In this document: positions 14,387 to 21,837 of the stretch, one piece after another
How the letters are laid out: every line of letters starts with the position of its first letter
Numbering within the stretch: position 1 is the stretch's first letter
Source of the DNA: a virus
Length of the DNA stretch: 54,562 nt
Virus record (IMG/VR): IMGVR_UViG_3300042564_006016
Location: 1-54,562 of that record
Direction: 5' to 3' (one strand)
Position numbers and translations under genes: made by a program
The notes under the pieces: generated by a model
Databases searched by the model: none
Told to the model about the DNA's origin: nothing
Seen by the model: the letters and a program-made list of their open reading frames with translations, nothing else

Positions 14387-15499
14387 TCAAATAACAGGGT
14401 AATAATACTCCAAGCTTCCATGGTGCAATCCCAAACCAGCTACAACATTTATATTTTCAGTTCCATTTATCCTTGCCCACTCATCAAAAGTTTTTATTTG
14501 ACCTAAATATTTGTTAGTCATTCCTGAAGGATTTAGATTTGGCAATAAACTTGGGGCTACAACCAATTTAAACTTATCTGTTTTAGATTTGCTGGATTGA
14601 TACACTAAAGCTCTAAAATAGGCTCTGGCATGTGCAAGCACTGAAAGGTTAAAATCATTTCTGTTAAACTTAGTATTTTCTACCTGGTCAGTTTCTAAAG
14701 ATCTTTTAAAAGCAAGGTTATCAAACATTTTTTCACCAACCCGCCTAAAAGAGTTCCAAAAAAACCCTTTGATATTTGAGAGATAGCCAAAATTGGCTCT
14801 GGATAATTCAGATTCCAAGATTTCTTTGTTGGGTTTTGGTAAATTTAAAATTACTAAAATTGCTAAAAATTGCTCAAATGTTTTATCATTCAATTTCTTT
14901 TGAACTTCACCTTGGAAAAGATCCACGCTTTCTACTTCTTTTTTATTTAAAAATTTTAAAGCTAAATTCTTTTTTTCTTTATCGCTAATTTCTAAACCAT
15001 AAATTCTCAAAAGCTCTGATCTAGTTTCATCTTCAATTTTTTCTAAAAGTGGTAACAAAGTTTTTGCAAATTCGGCTTGTAAAAAAGTTTCCAGCAAATC
15101 CAAAACATCAATGAATTTTTGCTCAACTTCGTCAGCAACCTCTGGATCTGTAGCACGAATAAAAAAATCTCTAGCAAACTCAAATTTTTCTACAAGCCAA
15201 TCAGAAAAGGCTTCAGCATTTCGATTTATAGCCTCTTTTTTTATAAATTCATTTAATCCGTCATGAGAGTGGTCAAAGTTCCTATAAATAGAAGTTTTGA
15301 GGCTAGAATCAATTTCGCCTAAATCTTGTAACCCAAAGAGTATTGCTTGACTATGTAACCTAGAAAACTCAGCACATTTTGCTAAAACCTCTTCGCTGAT
15401 TTCTAGTTCACGGGTATTTATAACCTCACTTAGTAAATCTTTGTGTAAATTTATCAAGACAGTTTTATTTAAACCTTTGGACTGGACTTTGGGAAACAT
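14387..15499 (-). CDS. putative minor head (portal-associated) protein
   Basis: 370 residues, largely helical (EEVLAKCAEFSRLHSQAILF). Position directly after the portal gene is that of SPP1 gp7 / Mu F-type minor head proteins. The C-terminal RNDFNLSVLAHARAYFRALVYQ and VVAPSLLPNLNPSG segments are compatible with that family, but motif support is weak. It ends with TGA. Context is the main evidence. Confidence 0.5.
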   Translation of the reverse strand: MFPKVQSKGLNKTVLINLHKDLLSEVINTRELEISEEVLAKCAEFSRLHSQAILFGLQDLGEIDSSLKTSIYRNFDHSHDGLNEFIKKEAINRNAEAFSDWLVEKFEFARDFFIRATDPEVADEVEQKFIDVLDLLETFLQAEFAKTLLPLLEKIEDETRSELLRIYGLEISDKEKKNLALKFLNKKEVESVDLFQGEVQKKLNDKTFEQFLAILVILNLPKPNKEILESELSRANFGYLSNIKGFFWNSFRRVGEKMFDNLAFKRSLETDQVENTKFNRNDFNLSVLAHARAYFRALVYQSSKSKTDKFKLVVAPSLLPNLNPSGMTNKYLGQIKTFDEWARINGTENINVVAGLGLHHGSLEYYYPVI

Positions 15500-15510
15500 T
15501 TATTTTCTGA

Positions 15511-15732
15511 TTATTTTTCTAACCAATTCATCATCTCTTTAGCGTTCATCGGCTTCGATCTTGGCGATTTCATGGCAAGGCTTAAACTTTCTTCTTCATC
15601 GTCAGTTAAAAAGTTTATATCATCAATGATTTCTTGGAGTCTTTTTGGAGTCATATCATCAATGATTTCTTGGAGTCTTTTTGGAGTCACCCCAAGCTCT
15701 TTTGCATATTTTAATATTTTTTTATCATTCAT
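15511..15732 (-). CDS. small protein with duplicated TPKRLQEIIDD unit
   Basis: 73 residues between portal and minor head genes. The segment TPKRLQEIIDD occurs twice in tandem (about residues 16-39) because of a perfect 36-bp DNA duplication. The remainder is acidic then basic (DDEEESLSLAMKSPRSKPMN). It may be a head accessory or regulatory peptide; there is no family match. Confidence 0.65.
   Translation of the reverse strand: MNDKKILKYAKELGVTPKRLQEIIDDMTPKRLQEIIDDINFLTDDEEESLSLAMKSPRSKPMNAKEMMNWLEK
15618..15689. repeat. perfect 36-bp tandem duplication
   Basis: Positions 15618-15653 and 15654-15689 are identical, in frame with the host gene, giving a 12-residue duplication. The absence of any difference points to a recent slippage event. 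Confidence 0.95.
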
Positions 15733-15736
15733 ATTG

Positions 15737-17203
15737 TTAAGAATTTAAAACGCTTTCAAAACTTTTATTAACTCTTTTTCTTAAGTTGTCCATAAAATCT
15801 GGTTTGCTACGATTAATTGACTCAGCACTTGTAATTTGGGTGAAGTCATCTGCCACCCCGTCAGTGTCAGCAGGTTTGAGAATTATCGGCTCTGAGGTTT
15901 TGTGCCAAAGCATGCCTTGAGTAAGCATAGTTGCCATTTTCTCTTCGGTAGGCAATACACTATGACCAAGCGAGCTAAAGGTTTCGTTTAGAATTTTGAG
16001 ATTATTAGCATACATTGCTAGTTCCTTTAATTTAGCTTCTCTTATTTTAATCTCTTCAGCTGTAACTTCTCTTGCTGTCCTAAAAATAAATCGACCTTCC
16101 TCGTATTCTGGGTGGAAAGACAAGCACCACTCAAACATATTATGAATACACTTTAAAACCCACCTTAAATCTTTTAACTGGTTGTCAGAGATTTCTTCCA
16201 AGTTAGAATATTTAGCATTCCCTCCAAGCCAGTTTGCTTTATCCATTGCCATTGTTAGCCAAAGATCCTCTTCAATTGCTTTTTTGTATTCGATTGTTCT
16301 ATTTTGGGAGTTATTTAGAGAAATTTCTTTAAGATTTAATGGTAAATCTATAAACATCACTCCGCCAGCATTTCTAATCCCTGTGTTATTTTGCAATAAT
16401 TCTTTAGCTTTAACACGACTATCCACAATTTCTTTCGGACTTAATCCAGCCTCACTCATTGCCTTTCCATCTAAAGAGGCTATCAAACTTTGTTTTAATC
16501 CATTTTTTGCCATCGCTTCGTTGGTCTGATCAAAAGCCCTCCTTAAAGACATCGCCCGCATTGCTCCAATCAAACCATTTGACCCAAAACCTTCTGTTCC
16601 GTTTGGGTTGACATACTGAAAGTGATAAACATATTTCTTTAGTCTCGAACCTTCAAAAGTATAGTCGGGGATTTCTTGTGCATACTGATCTAAAATTACA
16701 ACTTTTGTGATTTCGTTATTAATTCCATCGTCTCCATAAAAGCCAACCCTTGTCCTTCCTTCTACAATATATGGTTCAAACCTAAAAACCAGTCCGCCGT
16801 TTTTCTTAGTTGGGAAACAAACCCCACCTCCCATTCCAGTGCCAAAAGCTGAGACAAGCATTTTTTCTAAAACCTTTTCCATTCCAGCTTCTTTAAGCCA
16901 TTTGTATAATTTTTTGGCTTTTTTAGTTTTAACGGGTACGCCAGATTTATCTACTTCATCTACTTCATAGACACTTTTGTCTAAACTTTTGATGGCATTA
17001 GCAATTTTGGTAAAAATCCCGATGAACACAGGCTCAGCCATTGCAAGAGCAGTGACAGTCTGTGGATCAAACCTTGTATCGGTTTGTACGCCATAGCTAT
17101 TTACATCAAAACTATAGTTTGAGGTGCTAAAATAACTAGATCCGTTATCATACATTTGCCCTTTTTTAAAGTTTTCTATCCAGTTTCGGGTGCTTATCTC
17201 CAT
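15737..17203 (-). CDS. portal protein
   Basis: 488 residues, the usual size of a siphovirus portal. The gene lies between TerL and the putative minor head gene. Typical portal features are visible: an N-terminal arm, a PVFIGIFTKIANAIKSLDKSVYEV stretch near residues 54-77, a beta-rich wing (VVILDQYAQEIPDYTFEGSR), and a long helix before a disordered acidic end. It forms the dodecameric vertex ring through which DNA is pumped. The assignment rests on context plus general architecture rather than a signature motif. Confidence 0.75.
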   Translation of the reverse strand: MEISTRNWIENFKKGQMYDNGSSYFSTSNYSFDVNSYGVQTDTRFDPQTVTALAMAEPVFIGIFTKIANAIKSLDKSVYEVDEVDKSGVPVKTKKAKKLYKWLKEAGMEKVLEKMLVSAFGTGMGGGVCFPTKKNGGLVFRFEPYIVEGRTRVGFYGDDGINNEITKVVILDQYAQEIPDYTFEGSRLKKYVYHFQYVNPNGTEGFGSNGLIGAMRAMSLRRAFDQTNEAMAKNGLKQSLIASLDGKAMSEAGLSPKEIVDSRVKAKELLQNNTGIRNAGGVMFIDLPLNLKEISLNNSQNRTIEYKKAIEEDLWLTMAMDKANWLGGNAKYSNLEEISDNQLKDLRWVLKCIHNMFEWCLSFHPEYEEGRFIFRTAREVTAEEIKIREAKLKELAMYANNLKILNETFSSLGHSVLPTEEKMATMLTQGMLWHKTSEPIILKPADTDGVADDFTQITSAESINRSKPDFMDNLRKRVNKSFESVLNS

Positions 17204-17236
17204 TTAATAGCAAGTTTTAGGTTTTTTGTAGGTATG

Positions 17237-18874
17237 TCAAGCCTCTGCCTGTGCAAGTAGCCTATAATACTCTTTCCACCAGTTTGATTTTTCATTTTGC
17301 TTAGGGTGTAATTTGGTATAAACTGGGTATTTAATTGAGTCAATTATGTGATCGTCACCATCACTAGGCTCACCAGTTGGTCTGCCATCTCTATCTAGTA
17401 ACCATCTATATTTTTCTACTTCTTTTTGTAATACTTTGTTATCTACAAAATAAACTTTAAAATTACCAGCAATATAGCTCACACTTGTTGCCCTACTACC
17501 CGAACCTTTGTCAGCTAAATGTATATAACTAGGGCTAAACCCTTTGTCAATTAGCTCTGATTTAGCTACTGGCATGTGATCGATATAAAAGTCAACATTA
17601 GCATAATTTGGCACGCTTTGCATTATTCTTTTGACTAAATCAGGTAAAGACAGCCCTTTTTCGTACAATAAATTATTGACGTAAATACAAGGCAACTCAT
17701 CTAGTTTTTGAGCTGGAACATGCTTGACAGCAGTCAAAGCGGAGGGGTCTCCTTCGCCAGAAAAACCCCAGTCAATTCCGTAAAACTCAGTAGCCTCAAT
17801 CTTTTTGTACTCTTCCAAACTTATACTTTCCCAATTGTTAAAGACTCTACCGCTCCGACCAGTACCAACCAAACCTAAAGTATTAGTTAGGTAATGATAC
17901 GGATCAGTTGTTTTATATCGTGTGTGTTGCTGGTATAAATACAATTTCACTGCTCTTTCCCCACCTTCCTCTCTCAATTGTTCAAGCAAAACTGTGTTGT
18001 CATAAACAGTCGAAAAAGAATAGTGCCAGCCTAAATCTTCGTATTTCAAGCCGTCAGGGTGCGGAAACAATTCACCAGTGTTATAATCCTTTTCTAAAAT
18101 TACCCCAGACTTAGGTTTCATGTGGTAAAACCCGTCGTATTCGCTAAGCTCTAAATCATAAAAATCATTTAAGATTGGAGAATTTGAAGGGGGTGTGTTA
18201 AAAGCACAAATAACTTGACCCCTCCATTTTTGGGCTTTGGTTACCTTTCGGTATTTGGTTTGGGTGTAAGATTCGCCAGTAACTTGATCAATCGTAGTGG
18301 ACTGATAAGCTTCAGTTTCTTGCCAAGTTAAATCAAAAAACCTAGGGATTGTTTGCCAAAGCTGATTCCACATATCCCAACGCATAACTTCAGCAAACTC
18401 TTCAACAAAAACATGAGTAATATCTTTGTAGCCTTTCAACCTTGCCGAGTTGTTAGCGTCCACATCGAAGGAGTCAATACGGATTTGGTGACCATTTATT
18501 GTAATTCTACCTCTATCATAGCTTTTTTGTTTTAATTCGTTATAATCAATTTGTAAAAACTCTAAAACTGATTTAACTACACCATCAAAAATAGTTTTTT
18601 TAGCGGATTCTTTAGTGTTTCTCATCAAAAGAATATTAGCCTTCCATTTGCCTAAACCACCTAAAAGAATATATGCAATAACTAAATACAAACTTACCGA
18701 TTTACCCGAGTCTCTAGCCCCAGCGATTAAACAAAGAGGAAACTTATTTGATAAAATAGTTTGTATATCTTTTGTCTGAGTTGGTGAAACTTTAACTAAT
18801 CTATAAGTTTTGTTTAATTCCTTTAACTTTTCAGGTGATATTTCATAATAGATGTCTAGGTTCTCTGTGTCCAT
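17237..18874 (-). CDS. terL: terminase large subunit
   Basis: 545 residues. ATPase domain: Walker A-like GARDSGKS at 52-59, and Walker B with catalytic acid THVFVEEFAE at 153-162. RNase H-like nuclease domain: FYGIDWG with Asp368, FYIDH with Asp432, and DGDDHIIDS with Asp507/508. It cuts concatemeric DNA and powers packaging with the portal encoded next. It is read on the minus strand, opposite to the capsid genes, and far from the candidate small subunit at 22735. Start ATG at 18874 lies eight bases after the upstream membrane-protein gene. Confidence 0.95.
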   Translation of the reverse strand: MDTENLDIYYEISPEKLKELNKTYRLVKVSPTQTKDIQTILSNKFPLCLIAGARDSGKSVSLYLVIAYILLGGLGKWKANILLMRNTKESAKKTIFDGVVKSVLEFLQIDYNELKQKSYDRGRITINGHQIRIDSFDVDANNSARLKGYKDITHVFVEEFAEVMRWDMWNQLWQTIPRFFDLTWQETEAYQSTTIDQVTGESYTQTKYRKVTKAQKWRGQVICAFNTPPSNSPILNDFYDLELSEYDGFYHMKPKSGVILEKDYNTGELFPHPDGLKYEDLGWHYSFSTVYDNTVLLEQLREEGGERAVKLYLYQQHTRYKTTDPYHYLTNTLGLVGTGRSGRVFNNWESISLEEYKKIEATEFYGIDWGFSGEGDPSALTAVKHVPAQKLDELPCIYVNNLLYEKGLSLPDLVKRIMQSVPNYANVDFYIDHMPVAKSELIDKGFSPSYIHLADKGSGSRATSVSYIAGNFKVYFVDNKVLQKEVEKYRWLLDRDGRPTGEPSDGDDHIIDSIKYPVYTKLHPKQNEKSNWWKEYYRLLAQAEA

Positions 18875-18882
18875 TTTTTAAA

Positions 18883-19386
18883 CTAAAACATCATTAAAAA
18901 ACTTAAAACCAAACCTACAATAAAAAAAGTTTTTCTTAACTCAAAAAGTATTTGTATTTTATCTTCAGTGTCTTTAAGTCTTGATAAATAACCATTTAAA
19001 GTATAATTCCAAATAAGCTCTTCTTTGTTGTTTATTTTTGTATTATAAAAAGAATTTGGCTTTAAAGTTTTAGTTTCCCCATAAATCTCTTCCATAATAC
19101 TTTTTCCAGAAAAACCACTAGCTAAGCTTATATCCCAGTTTATCCAAGCTAAAACAAAAGTTAAAATTGAAAATAAAATCAAAGCAATTATTTTCTGTAT
19201 ATTTTCAAAACTTTCTAATCTTAAAGTTAAAGCAATTAAAATAAAAGGGTAAAATTTATTTACAGTATTTCTAATGTTATCTATTTTATTTAAAGAGTCA
19301 TAGACTTTTTCTTTTTCATACTGAACTAGAAATTTAATTACTTCAACAGTTTCTTTGCTGCTTATTGGTTTAATTTGATCGGACAT
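18883..19386 (-). CDS. membrane protein with three hydrophobic segments
   Basis: 167 residues from the ATG at 19386 (MSDQIKPISS); a TTG at 19431 in the same frame would overlap the upstream gene. Hydrophobic segments lie at about residues 37-50, 58-78 and 150-166 (TFFIVGLVLSFLMMF), with a polar helical domain between. An operator-like CAGTTCACGGCTAT copy lies just upstream at 19414. Layout and regulation would suit a superinfection-exclusion or host-membrane effector, but this is inference only. Confidence 0.65.
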   Translation of the reverse strand: MSDQIKPISSKETVEVIKFLVQYEKEKVYDSLNKIDNIRNTVNKFYPFILIALTLRLESFENIQKIIALILFSILTFVLAWINWDISLASGFSGKSIMEEIYGETKTLKPNSFYNTKINNKEELIWNYTLNGYLSRLKDTEDKIQILFELRKTFFIVGLVLSFLMMF

Positions 19387-19413
19387 ATTTTTTAAATGGT
19401 TATTGGTTAAAAT

Positions 19414-19427
19414 CAGTTCACGGCTAT
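19414..19427 (-). promoter_or_regulatory. operator-like repeat, copy 1
   Basis: CAGTTCACGGCTAT, identical to the copies at 19731 and 19765. It lies 28 bases before the membrane-protein start and overlaps the end of the winged-helix gene. On the minus strand it falls between a TTGAAT and a TAACCA that could be a weak promoter. Confidence 0.65.
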
Positions 19428-19717
19428 TCAACTAAATTTGTTATTACCTTGATTTCGTTGTAATCAAATTGCCCTTGTGGATTTCTTTTTTGGTCTCTAG
19501 TGATATATTTTCCAGCTACTAATTCATTAATATATTTATCAATCCTATCTCTGCCAATAGGTTTTTTGCCTTTGAATAGTGTGTCTAATTCTTCATTATT
19601 AACTTTGATTATATCAGTTTTGTTTGTAAGTCTTGCCACAAGCTTAGACAAGACCGCATAAGCCACGGGGTCAAGTGTATTAAAAGGTAAATCGTGAAAA
19701 CTTTTATAAACATTCAT
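19424..19717 (-). CDS. winged-helix DNA-binding regulator
   Basis: 97 residues. The pattern (DPVAYAVLSKLVARL, NNEELDTLFKGKKPIGRDRIDKYINELVAGKYITRDQKRNPQGQFDYNEIKVI, broken here by position only) follows the HTH_36-type winged helix: helix 1, helix 2, recognition helix GRDRIDKYINELV at about 54-66, then a beta wing. Two operator-like repeats (19731, 19765) sit in its own promoter and a third before the next gene. It is therefore a good candidate for an autoregulated repressor or activator of the minus-strand packaging operon. Confidence 0.7.
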   Translation of the reverse strand: MNVYKSFHDLPFNTLDPVAYAVLSKLVARLTNKTDIIKVNNEELDTLFKGKKPIGRDRIDKYINELVAGKYITRDQKRNPQGQFDYNEIKVITNLVE

Positions 19718-19725
19718 ATACTCAT

Positions 19726-19755
19726 ATAATCAGTTCACGGCTATAGTATTGTCAA
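19726..19755 (-). promoter_or_regulatory. minus-strand promoter of the regulator gene
   Basis: Read on the minus strand, TTGACA (19755-19750), an 18-base spacer and GATTAT (19731-19726). The spacer is filled by operator copy 2, so a bound protein would block polymerase. The ATG lies at 19717, leaving almost no leader. Confidence 0.6.
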
Positions 19756-19778
19756 GGGTAAAACCAGTTCACGGCTAT
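19731..19778. promoter_or_regulatory. operator-like repeats, copies 2 and 3
   Basis: CAGTTCACGGCTAT at 19731-19744 and again at 19765-19778, 34 bases apart, one inside and one upstream of the regulator promoter. All three copies in the window have the same orientation. Confidence 0.75.
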
Positions 19779-19913
19779 AAACAATCCCCTCAAAGGAGGG
19801 GTATTTGATACAGAATTACTAAAAACTGTACTGTATTTATAGTACAGTAAGTGTAATCTTTTGTCAACTAATATGTTTAATGTTTGATTAAATAAGTATT
19901 TAGTTTTAATATT

Positions 19914-19942
19914 TTGACATTACTTAAAAAGTAATTTAGTAA
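19914..19942 (+). promoter_or_regulatory. promoter with palindromic operator, apparently leaderless
   Basis: TTGACA (19914-19919), 17-base spacer, TAGTAA (19937-19942). The spacer holds the perfect palindrome ATTACTT-AAA-AAGTAAT (19919-19935 region). The ATG at 19950 lies only seven bases past the -10, so the transcript would begin at or next to the start codon. Confidence 0.65.
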
Positions 19943-19949
19943 GTTAGCT

Positions 19950-20327
19950 ATGACAGATCAAACACCACAAAGGCGAACTAGAGGCAAAGACAAGTCGCCT
20001 CGCAAGCAAAGAGGTAAGGATAAATTACCTCGTAAGCCAAGAGCTAAAGAGCTAAAACCCAGGAAACCAAGAGCAAAAGAGCTAAGCCCTCGCAAGCCAG
20101 AAGGGCTGACCAGATCGGGCAAGCTGTACCACTTTTACATCTCAAAGGATATGTCGGAGTTGCTAGCCAACACTGGGGTAGCCAAATCAAAGGCAATCAG
20201 TGCTGTGATAACCTCGGCTGTGTCAACCGTGGACAATCGAGACGGCACATATACCCACTTTTTGACGGCGGGTAAAACTGTGCTGGCACAAATAACTAAT
20301 GGAAATAAAAGTTTAGAATTAGCTTAA
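19950..20327 (+). CDS. basic-repeat protein, putative DNA-binding
   Basis: 125 residues. The first 55 consist of about five ten-residue units of the form RxKxxxPRKP (GKDKSPRKQR, AKELKPRKPR), giving a very basic N-terminal arm. The C-terminal 70 residues (GKLYHFYISKDMSELLANTG...KSKAISAVITSAVS) look like a small folded domain, possibly ribbon-helix-helix or swapped-hairpin, followed by DGTYTHFLTAG. The gene is more GC-rich than its neighbours, hinting at a separate origin or strong codon selection. It could be a nucleoid- or transcription-modulating phage protein; no family assigned. Confidence 0.65.
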   Translation: MTDQTPQRRTRGKDKSPRKQRGKDKLPRKPRAKELKPRKPRAKELSPRKPEGLTRSGKLYHFYISKDMSELLANTGVAKSKAISAVITSAVSTVDNRDGTYTHFLTAGKTVLAQITNGNKSLELA

Positions 20328-20361
20328 AATAACTGTAAATCAAAAGACTAAATCTTTATAA

Positions 20362-20380
20362 AACCCCCTAAAAAGGGGTT
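20362..20380 (-). terminator. intrinsic terminator between convergent genes
   Basis: AACCCC (20362-20367) pairs with GGGGTT (20375-20380). Read on the minus strand the stem is followed by TTTTAT, so it mainly terminates the 20637-20389 gene. Confidence 0.6.
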
Positions 20381-20388
20381 CTGAAAGG

Positions 20389-20637
20389 TTAGTTTAAAAC
20401 TTTTAAATCATCTCCTTTTTTGACTTTGTAATCTTTAAGAATTGAAAACCTTAAAGGAATTTCAAAAAAACCATTATTACAAAACCAAATATTGATATTA
20501 AAAACTTTACCTTTTGAATCTGTGAAAGCGTACCAATAGTCAAGTTCTGTGTCTGTTGTGTCAATTTTATCAATTTCAATTTGATAATTTTCACCCTGAA
20601 ACGAAAATGACAGGGTTGTGTTGTGAAGTGTGGACAT
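20389..20637 (-). CDS. hypothetical protein
   Basis: 82 residues with a beta-rich, acidic sequence (TLSFSFQGENYQIEIDKIDT). It is one of three consecutive minus-strand genes, two of which share an identical 33-bp upstream element. Function unknown. Confidence 0.7.
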   Translation of the reverse strand: MSTLHNTTLSFSFQGENYQIEIDKIDTTDTELDYWYAFTDSKGKVFNINIWFCNNGFFEIPLRFSILKDYKVKKGDDLKVLN

Positions 20638-20642
20638 GGTAA

Positions 20643-20675
20643 TTTTTAAAAATTTAAGTAAAATAATTTACTTTA
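20643..20675 (-). repeat. duplicated upstream cassette, copy 1
   Basis: A 33-base sequence identical to 20871-20903. It contains an 18-bp palindrome (20656-20673, AAGTAAA/TTTACTT arms) and lies six bases before the start of the 20637 gene. A GC-rich hairpin follows at about 20682-20699 on the upstream side. Confidence 0.85.
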
Positions 20676-20709
20676 CAAACCCCACCCGAAAGTGAGGTCA
20701 AAAAGGAAA

Positions 20710-20865
20710 TTAATTTATAAAAGCGATTAACTTCATATTTTCATCATAAAACCAGATTCTTTTTTTGAAATTTTGTAGATAAAAATAGTGAAAAACATTT
20801 GGCAAATCTTTTACAGTGTAAAAAAGAAGCTTTTTAAAAGTTGTTTGATCTGTTGAGTAAAACAT
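20710..20865 (-). CDS. hypothetical 51-residue protein
   Basis: ATG at 20865, directly behind the second copy of the 33-bp cassette. Basic and aromatic product (KKLLFYTVKDLPNVFHYFYL). The shared upstream element supports real expression. No family. Confidence 0.6.
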   Translation of the reverse strand: MFYSTDQTTFKKLLFYTVKDLPNVFHYFYLQNFKKRIWFYDENMKLIAFIN

Positions 20866-20870
20866 AGTGA

Positions 20871-20903
20871 TTTTTAAAAATTTAAGTAAAATAATTTACT
20901 TTA
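20871..20903 (-). repeat. duplicated upstream cassette, copy 2
   Basis: Identical over 33 bases to 20643-20675, including the 18-bp palindrome. It lies six bases upstream of the 20865 start, at the same distance as copy 1 from its gene. Confidence 0.85.
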
Positions 20904-20906
20904 GAA

Positions 20907-20928
20907 ACGGTTTAAATAAATAAACCGT
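20907..20928 (-). terminator. hairpin between minus-strand genes
   Basis: ACGGTTT (20907-20913) pairs with AAACCGT (20922-20928) with an eight-base loop. It lies between the end of the 21182 gene and the cassette, so terminator plus promoter cassette form one unit. Confidence 0.5.
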
Positions 20929-20939
20929 CAAAAAGGAAA

Positions 20940-21182
20940 TTAGACTTTAGAAAAATAATTTTTTGAGCCTATAAAATAATCAGCATCAAAATAATCAACG
21001 CAATCAAACTCAACTGCTTTCAAAGCTAAGTCTAAAGAATCAAAGCCCTTTAAATTGTTATCATCTACCCAGTTGTCTAGTTCGAAAAGCTCGCCAGTTT
21101 TAGGGTTAAGTCTTGCGACTATTAGCTTGTCTTGGCTGGTGATGTAAGCGGTAAAACGCTCTAAATTGTAGAAGATGTTCAT
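20940..21182 (-). CDS. hypothetical acidic protein
   Basis: 80 residues (MNIFYNLERFTAYITSQDKL) with many Asp in the C-terminal half (FDCVDYFDADYF). First gene of the small minus-strand group. Unknown function. Confidence 0.65.
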   Translation of the reverse strand: MNIFYNLERFTAYITSQDKLIVARLNPKTGELFELDNWVDDNNLKGFDSLDLALKAVEFDCVDYFDADYFIGSKNYFSKV

Positions 21183-21380
21183 ATAGTAATTTTTTTAAAA
21201 TTTGCTTAAAAAGATAAGCTAAAAATAATTCTATTAATAATATTATTATTTGTCAAATATAATTTACTCTATTATATATAGTAACAAAAAATAAATACAA
21301 AAAAACATGATTAAATAGAAACAATCAAGCTAAACAATCCTTATATAATAGCCCTTTTTAAGTCTTTTACATAAATATTC
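21183..21380. other. AT-rich intergenic stretch
   Basis: About 200 bases of very AT-rich DNA between divergent genes. Apart from possible promoter elements for the minus-strand gene near 21190-21260, I see no repeat, hairpin or reading frame worth naming. Confidence 0.6.
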
Positions 21381-21407
21381 TTGACAAGATAAAAAATATT
21401 GTATAAA
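21381..21407 (+). promoter_or_regulatory. sigma70-like promoter
   Basis: TTGACA (21381-21386), 15-base spacer, TATAAA (21402-21407). It would produce a leader of about 160 bases ending in a pseudoknot before the 21574 start. Confidence 0.6.
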
Positions 21408-21512
21408 TTTATAAAGTTACTTCCGAAAGGCGGCTACACCAACCAACCAAATCAAACCACTTCCTTACTTCCACCAATTTTGTGAAGTTCAACAGTTCAA
21501 AGCAAGATAAAG

Positions 21513-21557
21513 AAGGTTACAACTTAAAAGGTCAAGGCGATAACCTTAATAATCGCC
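21513..21557 (+). promoter_or_regulatory. leader pseudoknot before the 21574 gene
   Basis: AAGGTTA (21513-21519) pairs with TAACCTT (21541-21547). GGCGA (21536-21540), inside that loop, pairs with TCGCC (21553-21557), downstream of it. The interleaving gives an H-type pseudoknot 16 bases before the ATG. Confidence 0.6.
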
Positions 21558-21573
21558 AAAAAAATTACTATTT

Positions 21574-21807
21574 ATGTCTCAAATATACTACGAAACACAC
21601 ACTTATGAAACTATGATCCAAATTAAAAGCTATTTTAATGGTTGGGTGCAATCAGACAAACAAACAGCTTTAAACTACGCCAAACAACTATTTAAATCAA
21701 TCACAACCTATAAAACAGAAAAAGAATTAATTAGCTATATTAACAACCACAAACTTAAAAATATTACTTTTACACTATATGAACTTAGACAAAGCAAAAA
21801 AGTATGA
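21574..21807 (+). CDS. hypothetical protein
   Basis: 77 residues (YETHTYETMIQIKSYFNGWV), mixed alpha/beta, ending in TGA. The next gene at 21838 is in the same frame and has an identical start region, so the two are separate starts from a duplicated initiation sequence. Function unknown. Confidence 0.65.
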   Translation: MSQIYYETHTYETMIQIKSYFNGWVQSDKQTALNYAKQLFKSITTYKTEKELISYINNHKLKNITFTLYELRQSKKV

Positions 21808-21837
21808 ATTATTCAGATACTTAAAAAATTACTATTT

